Below, in pieces: positions 10,901-24,135 of a stretch of DNA of 64,000 bases. How positions within the stretch are numbered: position 1 is the first letter of the stretch; the number at the start of each line of letters is the position of its first letter. The DNA is from Amblyornis subalaris. Its lineage: Eukaryota; Chordata; Aves; Passeriformes; Ptilonorhynchidae. The position numbers and the translations under genes were made by a program. The stretch lies in NCBI GenBank assembly GCA_018881555.1, contig JACAXG010000106.1, positions 2,665,905-2,729,904 of the forward strand, in the 5' to 3' direction. The notes under the pieces are model-generated. The model was not told the DNA's origin and did no database searches. It saw only the letters and a program-made list of their open reading frames with translations.

Positions 10901-13462
10901 TTACGAGACAGAAAGGTTATTATCGGAGGGAGTAATAATAAAGAATCACTTGGTGGCTGCTTTAATACTCACAAAACTAAATATACAGGAGTCAAAACAA
11001 ATATAACCCCACCTGAGCAAATGGGATCATCACAACCTATTTTGACGATTATAATTAAATATATTCTTCCAAGAGAAAGGAAATTTGAGAGATTTCTCAC
11101 TTACATTCATATAAAGCCAAGTGCAACAAGGAGGAAAATCTCATCTGCAATATCTGACATGAAGAGAAATTTATTTCAGCCTATTCCTGAAAATGAAACC
11201 AAATCTAAACCAATATATTTTTGTTACACTTTCTTTTTATATCTCTCTACATCCCACTGAGAGAGGACGAAGAAAAGCAGCAAAGACAAATCACATTGAA
11301 GAACTTGGGGCCCTGGGCAGAAGTTTTCTTCACTTCACAAGCAATTTTGTTGTTAGAAACATAGCCCAGTTTCTGATCCATTTTTGTACATGGGATGATA
11401 GACTGCTCTTGGGGAGGTGAGATGGGAACTCTGCTACCAACTTGAGCAGGATTTCATTCAGGACATGTATTTACATGAATATGCAGCTGTAAATGGGATT
11501 AAACACAGACTTGGGGCAAATTTCTTGTTCATGTTCCTTTTTTCCGTGTCCATTTTGCAGTTACTCTTTCTTCCCTGGCTCTGGTCTAACATTGTACAAG
11601 CAAGAAGAAATTAAGAGCTGCCTTTGGGCTCCTTAATAGTCATTATTTGGAAAAATAAACCTTTTTTAATGGATTAGATAACTCTTAAACCCAAGCCTGT
11701 GCTTAGTACACTACTAAAGGATGAATCAGCTCCCAGCTCTTCCTGTAGGTGGATCAGTCATCCATGGCAGGAGACAGAAATGTGCACCTGAAGTAGCTCT
11801 AAACCACAATCACAGCTGGGCAGCAGCTTATGGAAGAAAATCAGCACCATTTTCAGGCTGGAAACAAAGATCAGAAACCTGAAATCCACTGCAAATAAAA
11901 ATGAGGGTCAAGGACGAAAACAAATCCACCTGAAAACTAACTCAGGTATTCCATATTCAGTCACTATTTCAAAAAAGTGTTGGTGCGAAAATTATCAGAT
12001 GCCAGATGAGTTGTTTGAAACTCAAATACTTTGGTTCTGCATTTCAATGACAATCCTTTCTTCCTTTTTCTTTCTGTCTAAAGTTTGCTTATTACTGATG
12101 TTTCACATCCAAAGCAAGAAAACTTAGAAAAAATACATTATGGTCCTGACAATTCACTCTAGTTCAGATCACAATTAGGCAGTAGATTAGTAAATCTTCA
12201 TGCAATCTTTATCTAAAAATTAAAAAAAATCAGAATTAAATTTCAATAAAACAAGTCTTATAAGAATTTTAGTATTTTAGATTTAATTAAAAAAATTTTG
12301 CCTAGTTTATGTAAGACAAAATTATATTGAAATACATATTTTTGAATCTTGGGATCCTGACATTGACCACAGGTTACCAGTGGGGTTTTGGGGAGAAGGA
12401 GCAAAAAAGGAAAAAGCAATCTGGGATGATTTTTGTACAACAAATTGTTAAGCAAGTGACAGATTCACACTTCAAGCTGGTCACTGCACATGACTTAAGC
12501 ACAGCATCTGCACTGAATTTTCACCTCTGGCTGAAGGAGGAGAATCACCCAGGGTGGTCCTTTCTCCAGTCCCAGCATGGCAGGAACAGAGGAGAATGAT
12601 ATTTGTGACATAATCATACTAGAAAAATCAACCTGGAGAATCTAGAGCGCAGATGAGATTCAGTGTCTCACATTTTTTGTATCTGACATCAACATTACCT
12701 AGCTCCAGTCTTTAAAGAGAAAATATTTTGGAGTTGCCAGGTGCACTCTGAGTGTTTTCAAATCCTCCAGTAAAACCCCATTTAATTTCAAGGTCATTCA
12801 GAAGCCTCATATACCCCTATTTGCAGTATAAATATATCTAAAAATTTTATTCCAGAATCTATATTAATGCAGTACGAGAGGAATGCAGTAATTGTACATC
12901 TTGTTTTTGTAGATATGTATTTTCATCACTTGAGTTTCTGGGTTCATTTGGAAATAAAAATATTTTGACCTGTTACTGGGATGCCAGAATTCCCCTGAAG
13001 TAACTGGGAAAATGAACCATCAAAAAGACCTAAAATATAAAGAACCTAAACACCAAAAAAATCACAAAACCCACTCCAAAACACAGCAACATAACCCATT
13101 GGCTCATCCCACAGACACCGAGGATGTTTCCTTTACCCAACAAGGTATCTGTGTCTCAGCTGGTCATTCCTAAACCCCTCAAAAGTCAAAGCATATAAAA
13201 AGGCACCTTTAGGAATTAATTGATATAATTAAAAAGATGAAATGTAGAGCTTGATTCAGCTGCCCAGATGAGATAATCTGTGTGTCCTCCCCATTGCAGG
13301 ATGTGGGAACGTGGGTGGAGCACATCACCACCAGAGGCTGCAGCAGGAGCCTCTCATTAAACAGGTACTTGTGAGTAACTGAGCCCCAAAATTCACTATT
13401 GACCACACTCCAGGCAGAATCCCTCTCTGCTGACTGCAATTCAGGGCTGGAATCAGGTCATG
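7906..13462. other. long unique non-coding interval
   Basis: 5.5 kb with no recognisable transposon or exon. The sequence is AT-rich, with several ATT/TTA trinucleotide runs (for example near 10890 and 10930) and a canonical octamer ATGCAAAT at 9556-9563. Open frames stay near or below 110 codons and look random. The absence of repeats over several kilobases, and stretches such as 10400-10960, are compatible with conserved non-coding DNA, but conservation was not tested. Confidence 0.4.
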
Positions 13463-13496
13463 TCCCAGGTCTTTTCCAACCCAAACCATTCCATGA
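13463..13496 (+). mobile_element. CR1 LINE, extreme 3' tail (probable)
   Basis: 'aggtcttttccaacccaaac' followed by 'cattccatga' matches the terminal CR1 segment. Only about 34 bases are recognisable and there is no octamer repeat, so this is a tentative call. Confidence 0.5.
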
Positions 13497-16400
13497 AAGT
13501 GGTATCCCAGATGGCATCTGTGGTAAAGTACAGATAGGTAAAGTCAGGGAGGTGAAGCCCATCCCATGTGGCTCAAATTTGCAAATTGCTGTTATTCCCA
13601 GAATTCAGCCCCTCACCAGTCACTGATTAGAAGGGGAAAGGAAAAAACTATATGAAGGCTAAGAAAAAACAAGCAGATCAGGGGATTTATTCTTCAAATT
13701 ATTGAAATTTTTTAAGTCACAAGTGAAATGCAGAGTTTGGACTGAAATCGCTTTCTAATGTCTCCAAGGCTCACTCCAACAGAGTTAAAATAAATAAAAA
13801 ACCCTTCAAGGCTTTGAATCACTTTGGGGAAAATAGCAAAACTCAGGTTTCTTTGTTGAATCATCTCATTTTTTTTTTTTACATAACATTTTCATTGACT
13901 GAAGGAAGCTCAGGTCAAAACAAGTTGAGACCTTTACTTTAGTCTTACTTGCTTATAAATTTTAAGGTTTTCTGTTGCTTCAACAACAACAAAAAAATCA
14001 TAGAGATTCCCAAAATCAAAATTTCATTATGGATTTCATTGACTGCTCTGAAGAATTTCCTGGAGTTTGATGGGACTGAACAGAGGCAACAGATGACACA
14101 GATATGTGGACTTCTTCCAGTGGCTTCTATATTCTATATTATTCTATAATCCTTTATCTCTCCATCAAATCTCATAAAGTCAATTACTACATATAATAAA
14201 AATTATATATTATTATTATTATCATCTCATAAAGTCAACCTTTACTTGTCCTCTCACTGTCTTCAACTTCTCCCTAATATCAGAAAAAACAGGATGCTGT
14301 TCTCCTCTATCTGCAAACATCAAATTACTTCACCTCTTGTGTTTCTCCAAGACTGCAAGAACTAGAGTAGAAATCTGTAAATAAGTTAATTTTTATTGAA
14401 ATGATATATTTTTCCCAGCGATGTCATGAGGATATTCCCTGTTGTAGCACTTCTCTGTCATTCCCAGGTGGAAAGTCAGTAGAGGGAGCACGAGAGCACA
14501 CAGAAAAGTGTTAAAGGACTACCAAAAATCCTTACTTGATATCCAGTCATTATTATTATTGGGGAGAGGTTGTTTTCTTTAATATTCCGGTCTGTCTCAC
14601 CAGGAAACAAATGCTTAAAAATTATCTCAGACAATCATGTTGTTTTGAGAAGAAAAATAGACCCAAACCTCCAAAATTTAGCAGTGTAGATGAAGAGCTG
14701 GAAAGCTCTGCCTCACCAAACAGAAAATCAAAAAAAAGTTGCTTAAAATAGGCATCTTCATCACGATGCTGAGTAACTTCCTATTTTAGTAACTGCCACA
14801 AAGTGTTTCAGACCATGTTCAGGGCAGAACTTGTAATAAAATGGAATAATCACAGCGGAATCCATCAGGATCCATCAGAAATGAGCAGCTCTGTCAAGAC
14901 CTGGGACAAACTTCATTACATAACTGAAAAGATGACAAAATCTGTGTGGGTTTAGATTCTGTAATCAAACACAAATCTCAGTCCACATTCGCTCCAAATT
15001 TGCTGTATTCCCAAAGTTTTTCCAGAATTCCCCACACCTCACTGCCGGAAACCTCTGGACTCAACTTGAGAGAACTTGGAACCATTTATGGTTTTTTATC
15101 AAAACTATGGGAAATTCAATTATTTTTCATGGGTTTGGCTCGATATCAACTACAACACTGCATTTCTGTGTGCGCTTCGTTTCAGCTTTTCAGTTTTATT
15201 TGAAATTCAAAGCAAGATCAGGAGGACAAAATCCTTCCTCATATCATTGGATATAAATCCAGAGGAATGACAGTGATTTTTTTGGTGCTATTCCAGCTTT
15301 ACACCGTTATAAATGGAAATTTAAATGTGCACTTCAAGGCTGAAGGGGGAAAAAACCCAAACAACTCCACCATGAACCCTTGCAAACTGTGGAGCTGAAC
15401 ATTCCTCTCATTCCTGGGCAGAAAATTGTGTTATCCCTTGGTTTGCAAATCCCTACGAGGGGCTGAACAGAGTTACATGACTAAGGATATGCAAGATTGT
15501 GCTCTTCCCATCGTTTTAAATTAATTACATAAAATTGTTTTCTTTAGTCACAACAAAGTTCTTTGATGACCCAGTATCTCATTTAGAACAGCAAAATACT
15601 CCACTCTAGACTATTTTTCTCCAAAGTACAAAATTTAGCCAAGACAAAATATCTTATTGTTATATTTTTGCTTCCCGTCCAAACCAACCAATTCACTGTG
15701 AAATAGAACATATTAATATTTTGCTTCTAATATTTTTGCATATGAAGTATGGAGGGCTATGGTTTGTTAGCAGAAAAGAAGAGAGACACGGGAGGGAAAA
15801 AAGAGAATAAGAAAAAAACAAAATCACAAAAATTTTCAGTTGATAAGTCTGGTGTGCATTAAACTTCTCCAGAACTGCTCTATAAAGACACTTCCTTATT
15901 TCCTTCTATACCAACACAGCTCACACCCAAAGTCCTGAGACAGATATTCCACCAATTAAAAGAAAACACGGATCCCTTCCAGTCTTTGCATCTTTAAGGG
16001 ATTTTAGCTCAGCACTAAATATTCCAGCAAAACTTTTCTTCCTTCTGCTGTCAGTAAACCATCACAGAATCAGAGTCCAAATACCCAAACTCAAGTGAAG
16101 GTCTCATATTAAAGTCGACCCAAACATCCAGGAGAAAAAGAAAACAAGGAACTTCTGGAATATTTAAATGCCTTGGCATTTTCAAAGACCGTGGAAATAC
16201 CCAGCAGAATCTTCCCCACAACGGCAGAATTTTATGTATTGGCCATCTGGGGTCTGAACTGCTACCACAGGGCTGAGAAACTCCCATGTAGTATTTTAAT
16301 ATTCTTTTGAATCTAATTATTGCACTGCTCAGTCTCTCTCTTTTCATTCATGAATCATTTCCTTCTGCTCTCTCGTTCCCATCTCGTGTGAGCTGGGGCT

Positions 16401-18449
16401 GATATTTCCTTGTCTGCATTCAAATATTTATTTGTGTACATTCAGCAAGTATGAAGTGCCCAAGTGTCATCAGAGCCCAGTATTTCTTGCCCTCGTTTAA
16501 AGCAGGGGCCCGTTCTGAAAGGTCAGAGTGTATAAACTCTGTGTTTATTGGCTTTCAATTAGCTCTGTATCACATCTTTGCAGCAGGAATTTATCCTTCT
16601 GATAGCCAAGCTTTGCAAAAAATCAAGCTCATTACATACTTCATGTAACTTATTTATGAAATAAAAGAAATAAGATTTATATAAGAAGTAAAGATGATTA
16701 CAAGGCTACATTTTCACATCTGGGTCACTACCTGAAGTCAAGGTTCCTGTGAGCTTAGTCATTATTTTAGGGGTCTGGTGAAGATTTACATCTACAAACA
16801 TGAGATGCACAAATAATTTATACTTATAGGTAATTTCAATTCTTTCCTGAGTCAAAGCAAGACACCAATACCTGCGAGAAACAGATTTCAGAAGTTAATG
16901 GCCAAATGAGTCCAAAATTAACGTCCGGAAACTGAGACCCACAAATTGGTTTAAAATATCATTATTTTACAGACAAAGTGGATGAATAGTTTACATGTCA
17001 GGCAGAGTGCTGACTGATAAATGCTACCTACCCTAAACTGTGTTTCACGTCACTAAATTAAAAAAACCAGGATCATGAGTATTTCTGAGCTACAGGAGAT
17101 TCTGGAAAAGCCCTGCTTATAGAACAGATTTCGGTAGCATTTTATTTCAAAGAAGTTAGTATTAAACCGATAGTATTTGAAAATGCTAAACCAAGAACAC
17201 TGAGGCATCATTGATTATAGCAGCACCCACATACACAGGACACATTCGTGAAATACACGAGAGATGATGGCACTAATAAAAGATACAGCTAATCTTCCTT
17301 TATGGAGACTCAGAGGAGTGCACAATGCTCTACTACTGTACTGGCAGGTAATCTACTGCCTCTTTAAATAAATCTAAATATTAGGTCTAGCAGGGATCAA
17401 CCTGAGAAAAATGCTAAAATATAACTGCTGAAGTTAATACTTATTTAATGCTTGCTTTTCTACAAGACTTAAAATGAAAAGGCTTTCCAACTATTATAAG
17501 ATGTACAGTCTTAATCTACATTTCAATAAGATATTTAAAGGCAATGCTGAAACTGTCAGGGACCCTTTCTTAAGCCTGGGAGAGGCCGACAAAGGAGTGC
17601 TGACAGTTCCGTTTTCCGGGACACGGAAGCGTTATTTTATCAAGGAAATGTTATTATGCTTGTATTCATCTCAGAACTCCTGTGTGCAGACTTTTCCAAA
17701 CCCCCAGCTCTGTTTGGTGGCACGGATGCTGCTGCACCACTTGAGGTGTCAGGAGCCCTTGCCATAAAGGTGGATGAGGAGATCAGCATAAATGTGCATT
17801 CTTCTGTCACGTTTTGTACAGAAAGGCTAAAAATGAAACCACAATGAGATTTTTAAAGATACCCATAAACTGCAAACCCATAAAACACGCCTGAAATTCA
17901 ACCTGTTGTTTTCCTGTAACAGCCGAACAACTATAGAGGGTTTTCAGAAGAGATTTTCATTGTTACAATTTCCATATCTGACATTAACATTTATATATAC
18001 ATTCACTATTTATGCTAAGCACGCCCCTTTGTATTTTTTTTTTAACATCTTTGTTGCAGGCATTATAAAAATAGCACATCACACACCTTGTTAAATTAAC
18101 TCTTTCATTAATAACATGGCTCCAGCTCAAAAATAACCCTTTTACTCTTGTGTGAATGTATACATGCAGCCCCATAAACAGTTTCTAATTAGTCACATGT
18201 GGATTCAAATGCAGACTTGTACGCCATAAACCAACACTGAAGTGTATAAGAAACTGTCAGTCAGATCAAAAGTCAATCCAAAATCATCCCATTTGCAGAG
18301 CTGAGATGCTGTCACAGTTAGTTAGCCCGAAATGTTTAAAACAGCCACCAAACTTTTATTCTAATTGAGCACGAGTTGAAAGGCTGCACACTTTGATGTC
18401 TTTGCTTTTATCATTTGTATATAGCTAAAAACAGCAGGGTGGTGGGGTG
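13497..18449. other. long unique non-coding interval
   Basis: About 5 kb of AT-rich sequence with no recognisable gene or transposon. It contains an AT-rich segment bounded by a 15-base direct repeat at 14169-14238, and many homeodomain-type TAAT cores. Open frames do not exceed about 100 codons. Confidence 0.4.
14169..14238. repeat. AT-rich segment between 15-bp direct repeats
   Basis: ATCTCATAAAGTCAA occurs at 14169-14183 and again, identically, at 14224-14238. The intervening 40 bases are almost pure A/T with a (TTA)n run. This could be target-site-like duplication around a small insertion, or replication slippage. Confidence 0.6.
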
Positions 18450-18467
18450 TTTTTTTTTTTTTTTTTT
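18450..18467. repeat. T homopolymer
   Basis: Run of 18 T. No retrotransposon body is seen downstream on the minus strand. Confidence 0.85.
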
Positions 18468-19247
18468 ACTTTCTCTTAGAAATAGGAGACATTGCTTCTT
18501 ATTGAAAATATGCAGGTAGGTCAGGCTGTATTTGAGGAGCCAACGTATGGTTTTCAACCACGCGTGTAATCGCTTACAGCGCCACTCCACAAAAGTGCAA
18601 TTAGAGGAGTTTCTCATTACTCTTTAACCTTTTCTTCCTGTCCATTGTTGACCAAATCATTAGAAAAACTCATCTTCGGAATATTATCTGCAACGAGATC
18701 CCACATCTCTTCAGGAAACCCGAGGACTTGGGCAGCACTGTCATTTTTCGTTCCTTTCGCTTTCCAGGAGGGGAGAGGGCAGCAGAGCCTGTTTGCAGGA
18801 AGCGCATTTGAGCAGATGCCCACAATCTGAGAACATGTTAACAGAAACTTGAGAGGCAGCAATGAAAAGTCCAGGCCTAATCTTATTATAGAAACACTCT
18901 GTCTGTTCCAGCGAGGGAAGCGCACAAAATGCCAGGCGGGTGCGGAAGGAGAGGAAGCAAAGGAGCCTCTCGCTGCACTTCCAGGCAGAGCACACGCCCA
19001 GGGCAGGCTGGCCTGGACCACCCCTCCTCTTTTTAATGAGACAGAAAAACCTTCTGAAGAAAACCGTGAACAGCAGAACTTCCACACCTCTCGCTTCACT
19101 GGGACCGCAAAAAAACCCCCAAAAGCTTTTATTAATTTCAATAGACACCACAGTGTTCCCAAAAATCCATCACCTGCTCACAGTCTGTGCCTGTGCTGGG
19201 AGTTTCAGGGGTTAAACTCAATCTGTAATTTTCAAGGCTGCGACTCA
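18468..19247. other. unique sequence with long open frames on both strands
   Basis: This stretch is moderately GC-richer than its surroundings. A 199-codon plus-strand frame (18849-19448, running into the CR1) and a 181-codon minus-strand frame (18617-19162) overlap in opposite senses. Neither shows a domain, signal peptide or repeat I recognise. Both contain low-complexity and unremarkable residues. I consider them chance frames caused by few stop codons. If one were real, it would more likely be a lncRNA exon than a protein. Confidence 0.35.
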
Positions 19248-19734
19248 AATCCTGCGCCCAGTTGTGGAGCCCTCACTACAAGAAGGGCACTGAAGGGCTG
19301 GAGCATGACCAGAGAAGGGAATGGAGCTGGGAAAGGGGCTGGAGCCCCAGGAGCAGCTCATTCTGGAGAAAAGGAGGCTCAGGGAGGACCTTCTGGCTCT
19401 CCACAGCTCCCTGACAGGAAGGGGCAGCCCAGAGGGGTCAGGCTCTGATCCCAGAGAACAAGGCATAAGACAAGAGGAAACAGCCTCAAGTTGCACCAAG
19501 AGAAGTTGAGATTGAATATTATGGAAAATTTATTGACTGAAAGAGTGATGAGGCATCAGAACAGGCTGCCCAGGGCAGTGGTGGAATCACCATTCCTGGA
19601 ACTCTTCAAAAACCATGTAGATGTGGCACTTGGGGATATGGGTCAGTGGTGGCCTTGGTAATGTTGGGGGAGTGGTTGGAATCCATGATCTCAGAGGTCA
19701 TTTTTAACCCAAGCAATTTTATGATGCCATGATT
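19248..19734 (+). mobile_element. CR1 LINE fragment
   Basis: The left end, 'tcctgcgcccagttgtggag', matches the CR1 segment before the 3' UTR. Further matches are 'ccctcactacaagaagg', 'gagaaaaggaggctcaggg', 'caggctgcccagggcag' and a degraded 'atgatgccatgatt' tail. The divergence and the TGGTGGAATCACCATTCCTGG version of the UTR point to an older subfamily than the copies at 31.6 or 39.2 kb. No intact coding region. Confidence 0.88.
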
Positions 19735-21164
19735 TATGGTGCCTCAGCAAGGCTGGGGATGTGCACCTCTGAGTGCACACCTGGATTTGCTCCTCTCCTG
19801 GTGGCAAACAAGCCTCTGTCCAGAGCTCTGACAGCACCAGTGTGTGCGTGGAAAAAAGGGGAGGCAGAGGGACAGCAAGGAGACACATCCTTCTCACACT
19901 ATCCACAGCCAACTGGCTTTAAATACTACAAAATAACAGCAGCAGGACAGACCCAGGGGCTGAGGAACCACATCTCTGATGAACTGGCTGCTCCTGCACT
20001 CTCCACAGCACTGCCTGCTCTGCTATAACATCACCTCCCTGGTGGTGAGTGCGGAAATATTATTCCTGAGGATAGCCATTCTCCTGCAGCCTCCACAAAA
20101 GTCGTCTCTCCCAAAAAATCCTCCCCACTGCCGTGGTCCAGCATTAGTTTAAATCCTCGGTCTTTCTCCCGAGACAGGAATTTATTGCAATCCGAAGAAA
20201 GCAGCTTCAGCAGACTTCTAGTGAATGAAAGGAGAAATTTAAGAGGGAACCTCAAGGCGGCCATTCCTTGGCTTGGAATTGCAGCCCTTCACGCTAAGGC
20301 CTGCACACGTTTTGTGCCAAAACTCACACGGGTGTGTTTGTAACCAAATCTTGAGCGGAACTAACCCACGCTGACAGAGCACAAAAATTCAACCACCGCC
20401 ACAAGAGGGAATAACTACTGGAGACTCCAGGGGAGGAGGTGGTGCACAGACTGTCCCCGAGTCTCCACAGAAGGCACTTGACAGGGAAACAGCCTCTCTT
20501 GACAGAAATTACCATAAAAGTTGCTCTGACCTGAGGGTCTTCGCTGAGACCGAGAAACCCTTACGTGAGGGACTGTATGAAAACTTGCTAAGGCACAAAT
20601 TCCAGTATCTAAAAACCAGATGGGGAAGGATTATGAGAAAATTATGACTTGCATTTTACAGATGAAGGACAGAGGAAAAGCAGACCTATTTTGTTCTCAC
20701 CTCTTTTTTTTTTCCTTTAAGGAATAACAATTTCACTGCTTCCAACACGAGATAAAGCAACTTTTGATGGTTTGTCCGAGATGGTTTGCCCCAGAAATCT
20801 GCAACAGAGCCAGGAACTCCACACAGCCAGAGGTCGATTCGTAACACCACCCTAATTCCCACGAAATGTTAGCCAAAAGGTGATTAGGGAGAGTCTCCTG
20901 GAACATTTTTCACAATGAAACTGTTCCCAGTGTACTCCCTCCAGATATACCACGTCAGGGCTTCTCCGTGCTGAGGGTGCCAGATACATGGGGCTTAGGG
21001 TGGCAGTGGCGAAGGCAATCGTTCCTACAACTTAGCTTTGGTCTGAAATTAAATAAAGGCCGCAGGATCTGTGGGAACAGGATATCTAGCAGCGATTGCA
21101 GCCATTATTTTCCCTCTTTTATAGTGCTACCTTTTAAACTACGCTTGAGATCTTTGTTGTCGCC
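19735..21164. other. unique non-coding sequence
   Basis: No transposon or exon recognised. The sequence grades into the CpG-rich block at its right end. Small frames (99 codons at 19729-20028 plus) lack recognisable features. Confidence 0.35.
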
Positions 21165-21550
21165 TCGTACCCTGTGGCACCGGCCTGGCGCGATGAGACT
21201 CCGGCGAGATGCAGCACATAAAAGCATCCACCGCAAGCGTGACGAATCGCAATGACAAGGTTGGGTTGGAGGTAACTTGTGAACGATCTGGCGAATCGAG
21301 AACGCCTGCGTGCTCCGCCTGGGAGCGGCGCGGGGAGAGAATATGGGCAGCGCCAGTTGCGCGCTCCGGGCGGGAGCCTTGCTGGGAGCACAGGAGAAAC
21401 ACGGCGTACCTTATTAACACGCCCAGCTTCTCCACGAGCTCCTCGGAAAACAAATATACAGCTCCGGCAATCAACCATATTATTATTAATAACGCGGCTC
21501 GAACGTGCGGAGGAGGTGAATTTGGTACGAATCCAGCATTTGAATGATGC
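21165..21550. promoter_or_regulatory. CpG island, no gene recognised
   Basis: By hand count about 34 to 37 CpG lie within roughly 385 bases at about 54% G+C. This gives an observed/expected ratio near or above 1, which passes the usual length, GC and ratio thresholds for a CpG island. The core (21300-21390) includes GAGCGGCGCGGGGAGAG-like sequence. Open frames on both strands (164 codons minus 21134-21628; 112 codons plus 21209-21547) follow from the composition and carry no known domain. Established knowledge: CpG islands in vertebrates mark promoters or, away from genes, developmental enhancers. Which applies here is undetermined. I see no clear TATA box or splice donor that fixes an orientation. 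Confidence 0.6.
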
Positions 21551-23765
21551 GGTAGGAAAATGAAAAGCTCTGCTTAGGTACCCAGAGAACACAGGCGTCG
21601 CTGTGAAAACCCAACACGCGGCATACAAAGGCGTGCAACTAACTAAAACCCAGCTCAGGTCATGAATAAAAACAATGCCGTAATTCTCCGCACTCTAGAG
21701 CATCTTTCGGAAATCATTCTGCATGCATTCCCCGGTAAATACAACATCCTTGCAAGACAGATGAGGAACAGTACCCACACCCCAACGTCGCTGGGAGATT
21801 ATTGACAAGAGCACACGATCGTGACATATTGTGTGACGTTTTAGTGTAGCNTTTGGGATAAGTATCTCTTCAGTTCCCCCATGAAGAGGAACACCAAAGT
21901 TCCTTTCCNTTCCCTGAGCCGTCAAAATGGTGATGCTGAGCTATCAAATGCTCTCTCTTCCTTTATTTTTCTTTCCTTTTGTCACCTCTCCCTATGTGTG
22001 TCATTTTCTTTATCTACCTACCCACATGAGTAAAACTGTGTAGTATTTGTGATTAAACACGTCTCAGTTCAAGTCAAAACTTAAATTTATCATCATAAAG
22101 CTCTTGGTGATGCAGTATGATCAACACCTACAGTTTCACAGAAACAGCACACAATTTTCATTGTTACAGTTNATTCCCCGAAAATAGTAAAAAAAAAATC
22201 CAGGTTTAAACCAAAATACTGACACAATGCTTCAGTGTTTGCCCCCTAAAATGTCACAAAAATGGCATTTTATAACACAGTTTACATGTTACTACTGTCA
22301 CAACTTACACAGATCATCTTTATGATGTGGCATGTTCAGGACCTGATTTCTAACTTAAAGCACCACTGTAATATTGGGAGATATTTTTCAATAAAAATCC
22401 AAGTATAAAAATGAGCAATTCACTTCCAGGCTGAAGTATCAAGTGGGACATTCATCAGAACAAAACTTCCCTTCCTCACCACACTTCTTTTCTCTTGATA
22501 AGCCTTTTCTGGAGCACAAATAAAGTATTGTAACTCCAGGGAAGGTCTGGCATTTAACAACAATCCAAGATCGTGGAGGTGTGTGTTATATTTTCCCAAA
22601 GTTGTCCAACACCTTTACATTCCCTNCACCCAACAACCAATGGGCCAATATCCTCCTTTAACACTTAAATACCATTGCTTTCCCTCTACTTAACCATTAC
22701 TGTGGGATTTAAATGACTTCCAGACATAATTTTAATATTAACTTGCTTTAGATTGAGGCCTCCACNTACTTTACCCTTAATCTTTTTCCATTCTGCTGCT
22801 GATAATCTCATCCCAATATAGGATGTAACTCTGCTTGGGAGAATCAGTGTTTCATTAACTCTGTTCAGGATTTTGTATTGAATCTACGAGAATTTTACCT
22901 GTTCTTAACATTGTTTAAAAATGGTTTCAAAGAATATTCCTCTAAAACAAGTAANCTGTAGATAAATAATGGTTTTGTTATTCCATAGAGTTCTTGCCCT
23001 TAAGAAACACTATTAATAAATACAAAAATTTTCTTTATCTTGGCCTAAATAAAGTGAAATTCCATGTTTTGCTATAAGGTAGAGAATGAAAAACTCTGCT
23101 AGATAGTGATTAAATCAACAACAAAGAAACACCAAAAAATAAACCCCTTGAAGCTCTTTATTTTGTTGAGGCACTAAGAGAAGCAGTTTAGTCCCTCTCC
23201 TGGGAGCATTGGACTCTNGTATTTATATTTTACATCATTTTTTGATGGGCACAAGAAGTACAGAACCAAAATATAGACACCATTGGGTGTTTTACAGGTA
23301 TTTTAAATAGGACCATTATGGNACAACCATTTTTATCCTTCATTCCAAAAAATTTTGCCTTGTTAGTTGCTGTAAAACCAACAGCATTTTTTTTCACCTT
23401 TTAGTTATTATAAGCCAAGATATCTCATCCCTGTTGATTAATGATGTCAACCAATGGCCACTGNCACCCGATGACCATCCAGAACGTGCTTTCTCTATTA
23501 AAAAAAAAAAAAAAAGGGCTGAGACTTTAACAGAAACATTATTCAGAAATACTCCCCTATCTTAAATTTTCAAGTATTCTGTCAGGCAGAAAGGGAGAGG
23601 AAAACATGTTTCCCCCTCCTCGCTTTTCACAGAGCTGATGAAAAGAAAAATGTTCCCAGTTTTGCTGTGCATTTCGCTGTAAATTTGTCACACATCTCTA
23701 ATCATTCCTTACTAAATGTGGTTACCAGCTTCAGTGACAGTTTTGTTGGGAGGAAATCACAAGCC

Positions 23766-23796
<31 letters not shown>

Positions 23797-24135
23797 TGTG
23801 TGCACATTTTATTAGTTTCTTTTTGAAAACTGTTATCGTCGCTGCGAATGCGTCTCCATCGGAGAAGTGGAACTCTGAGGGAAGCACGGCAGGGAGGGGG
23901 ATGTGAGGCACCTTATCACTGCAGGGAGTGGGAGTGCATTTCCTTGGCCTTGCTGGAGTAGCAGTGGTAATTCTAAACTAAGAGGGCAGACTGACAACGT
24001 CTAGAGCAGCCACAGTGCCCCTTTAACCCAACGTGGATGTTCCAGAGCAGCACGATGATAACCAGCTGCAAACAAAACTGATTAATTCAGGACAATTATA
24101 CAGCCTCACTCTGCACTGCTTTAAAGATCTCATAT
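21551..24135. other. unique AT-rich non-coding sequence
   Basis: No recognisable gene or transposon in 2.6 kb. Isolated N bases begin here (21851 onward). It contains a 16-base A run at 23500-23515 and a 21-base A run at 23768-23788. Neither follows a recognisable LINE or retrocopy sequence. Confidence 0.35.
23768..23788. repeat. A homopolymer
   Basis: Run of 21 A followed by a purine-rich GAAGAAAA. The upstream 100 bases are not a recognised retroelement. Confidence 0.85.

Noticed and set aside
16060..16080. 'cacagaatcagagtccaaat' as a CR1 antisense start
   Set aside because: Similarity stops after about 10 bases and the following sequence is not CR1.
21134..21628. 164-codon minus-strand frame across the CpG island
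   Set aside because: CpG-rich composition lowers stop-codon frequency, and frames are open on both strands, which argues for composition rather than coding.
23500..23788. Two long A runs as possible retrocopy tails
   Set aside because: No recognisable processed-gene or LINE body precedes either run.
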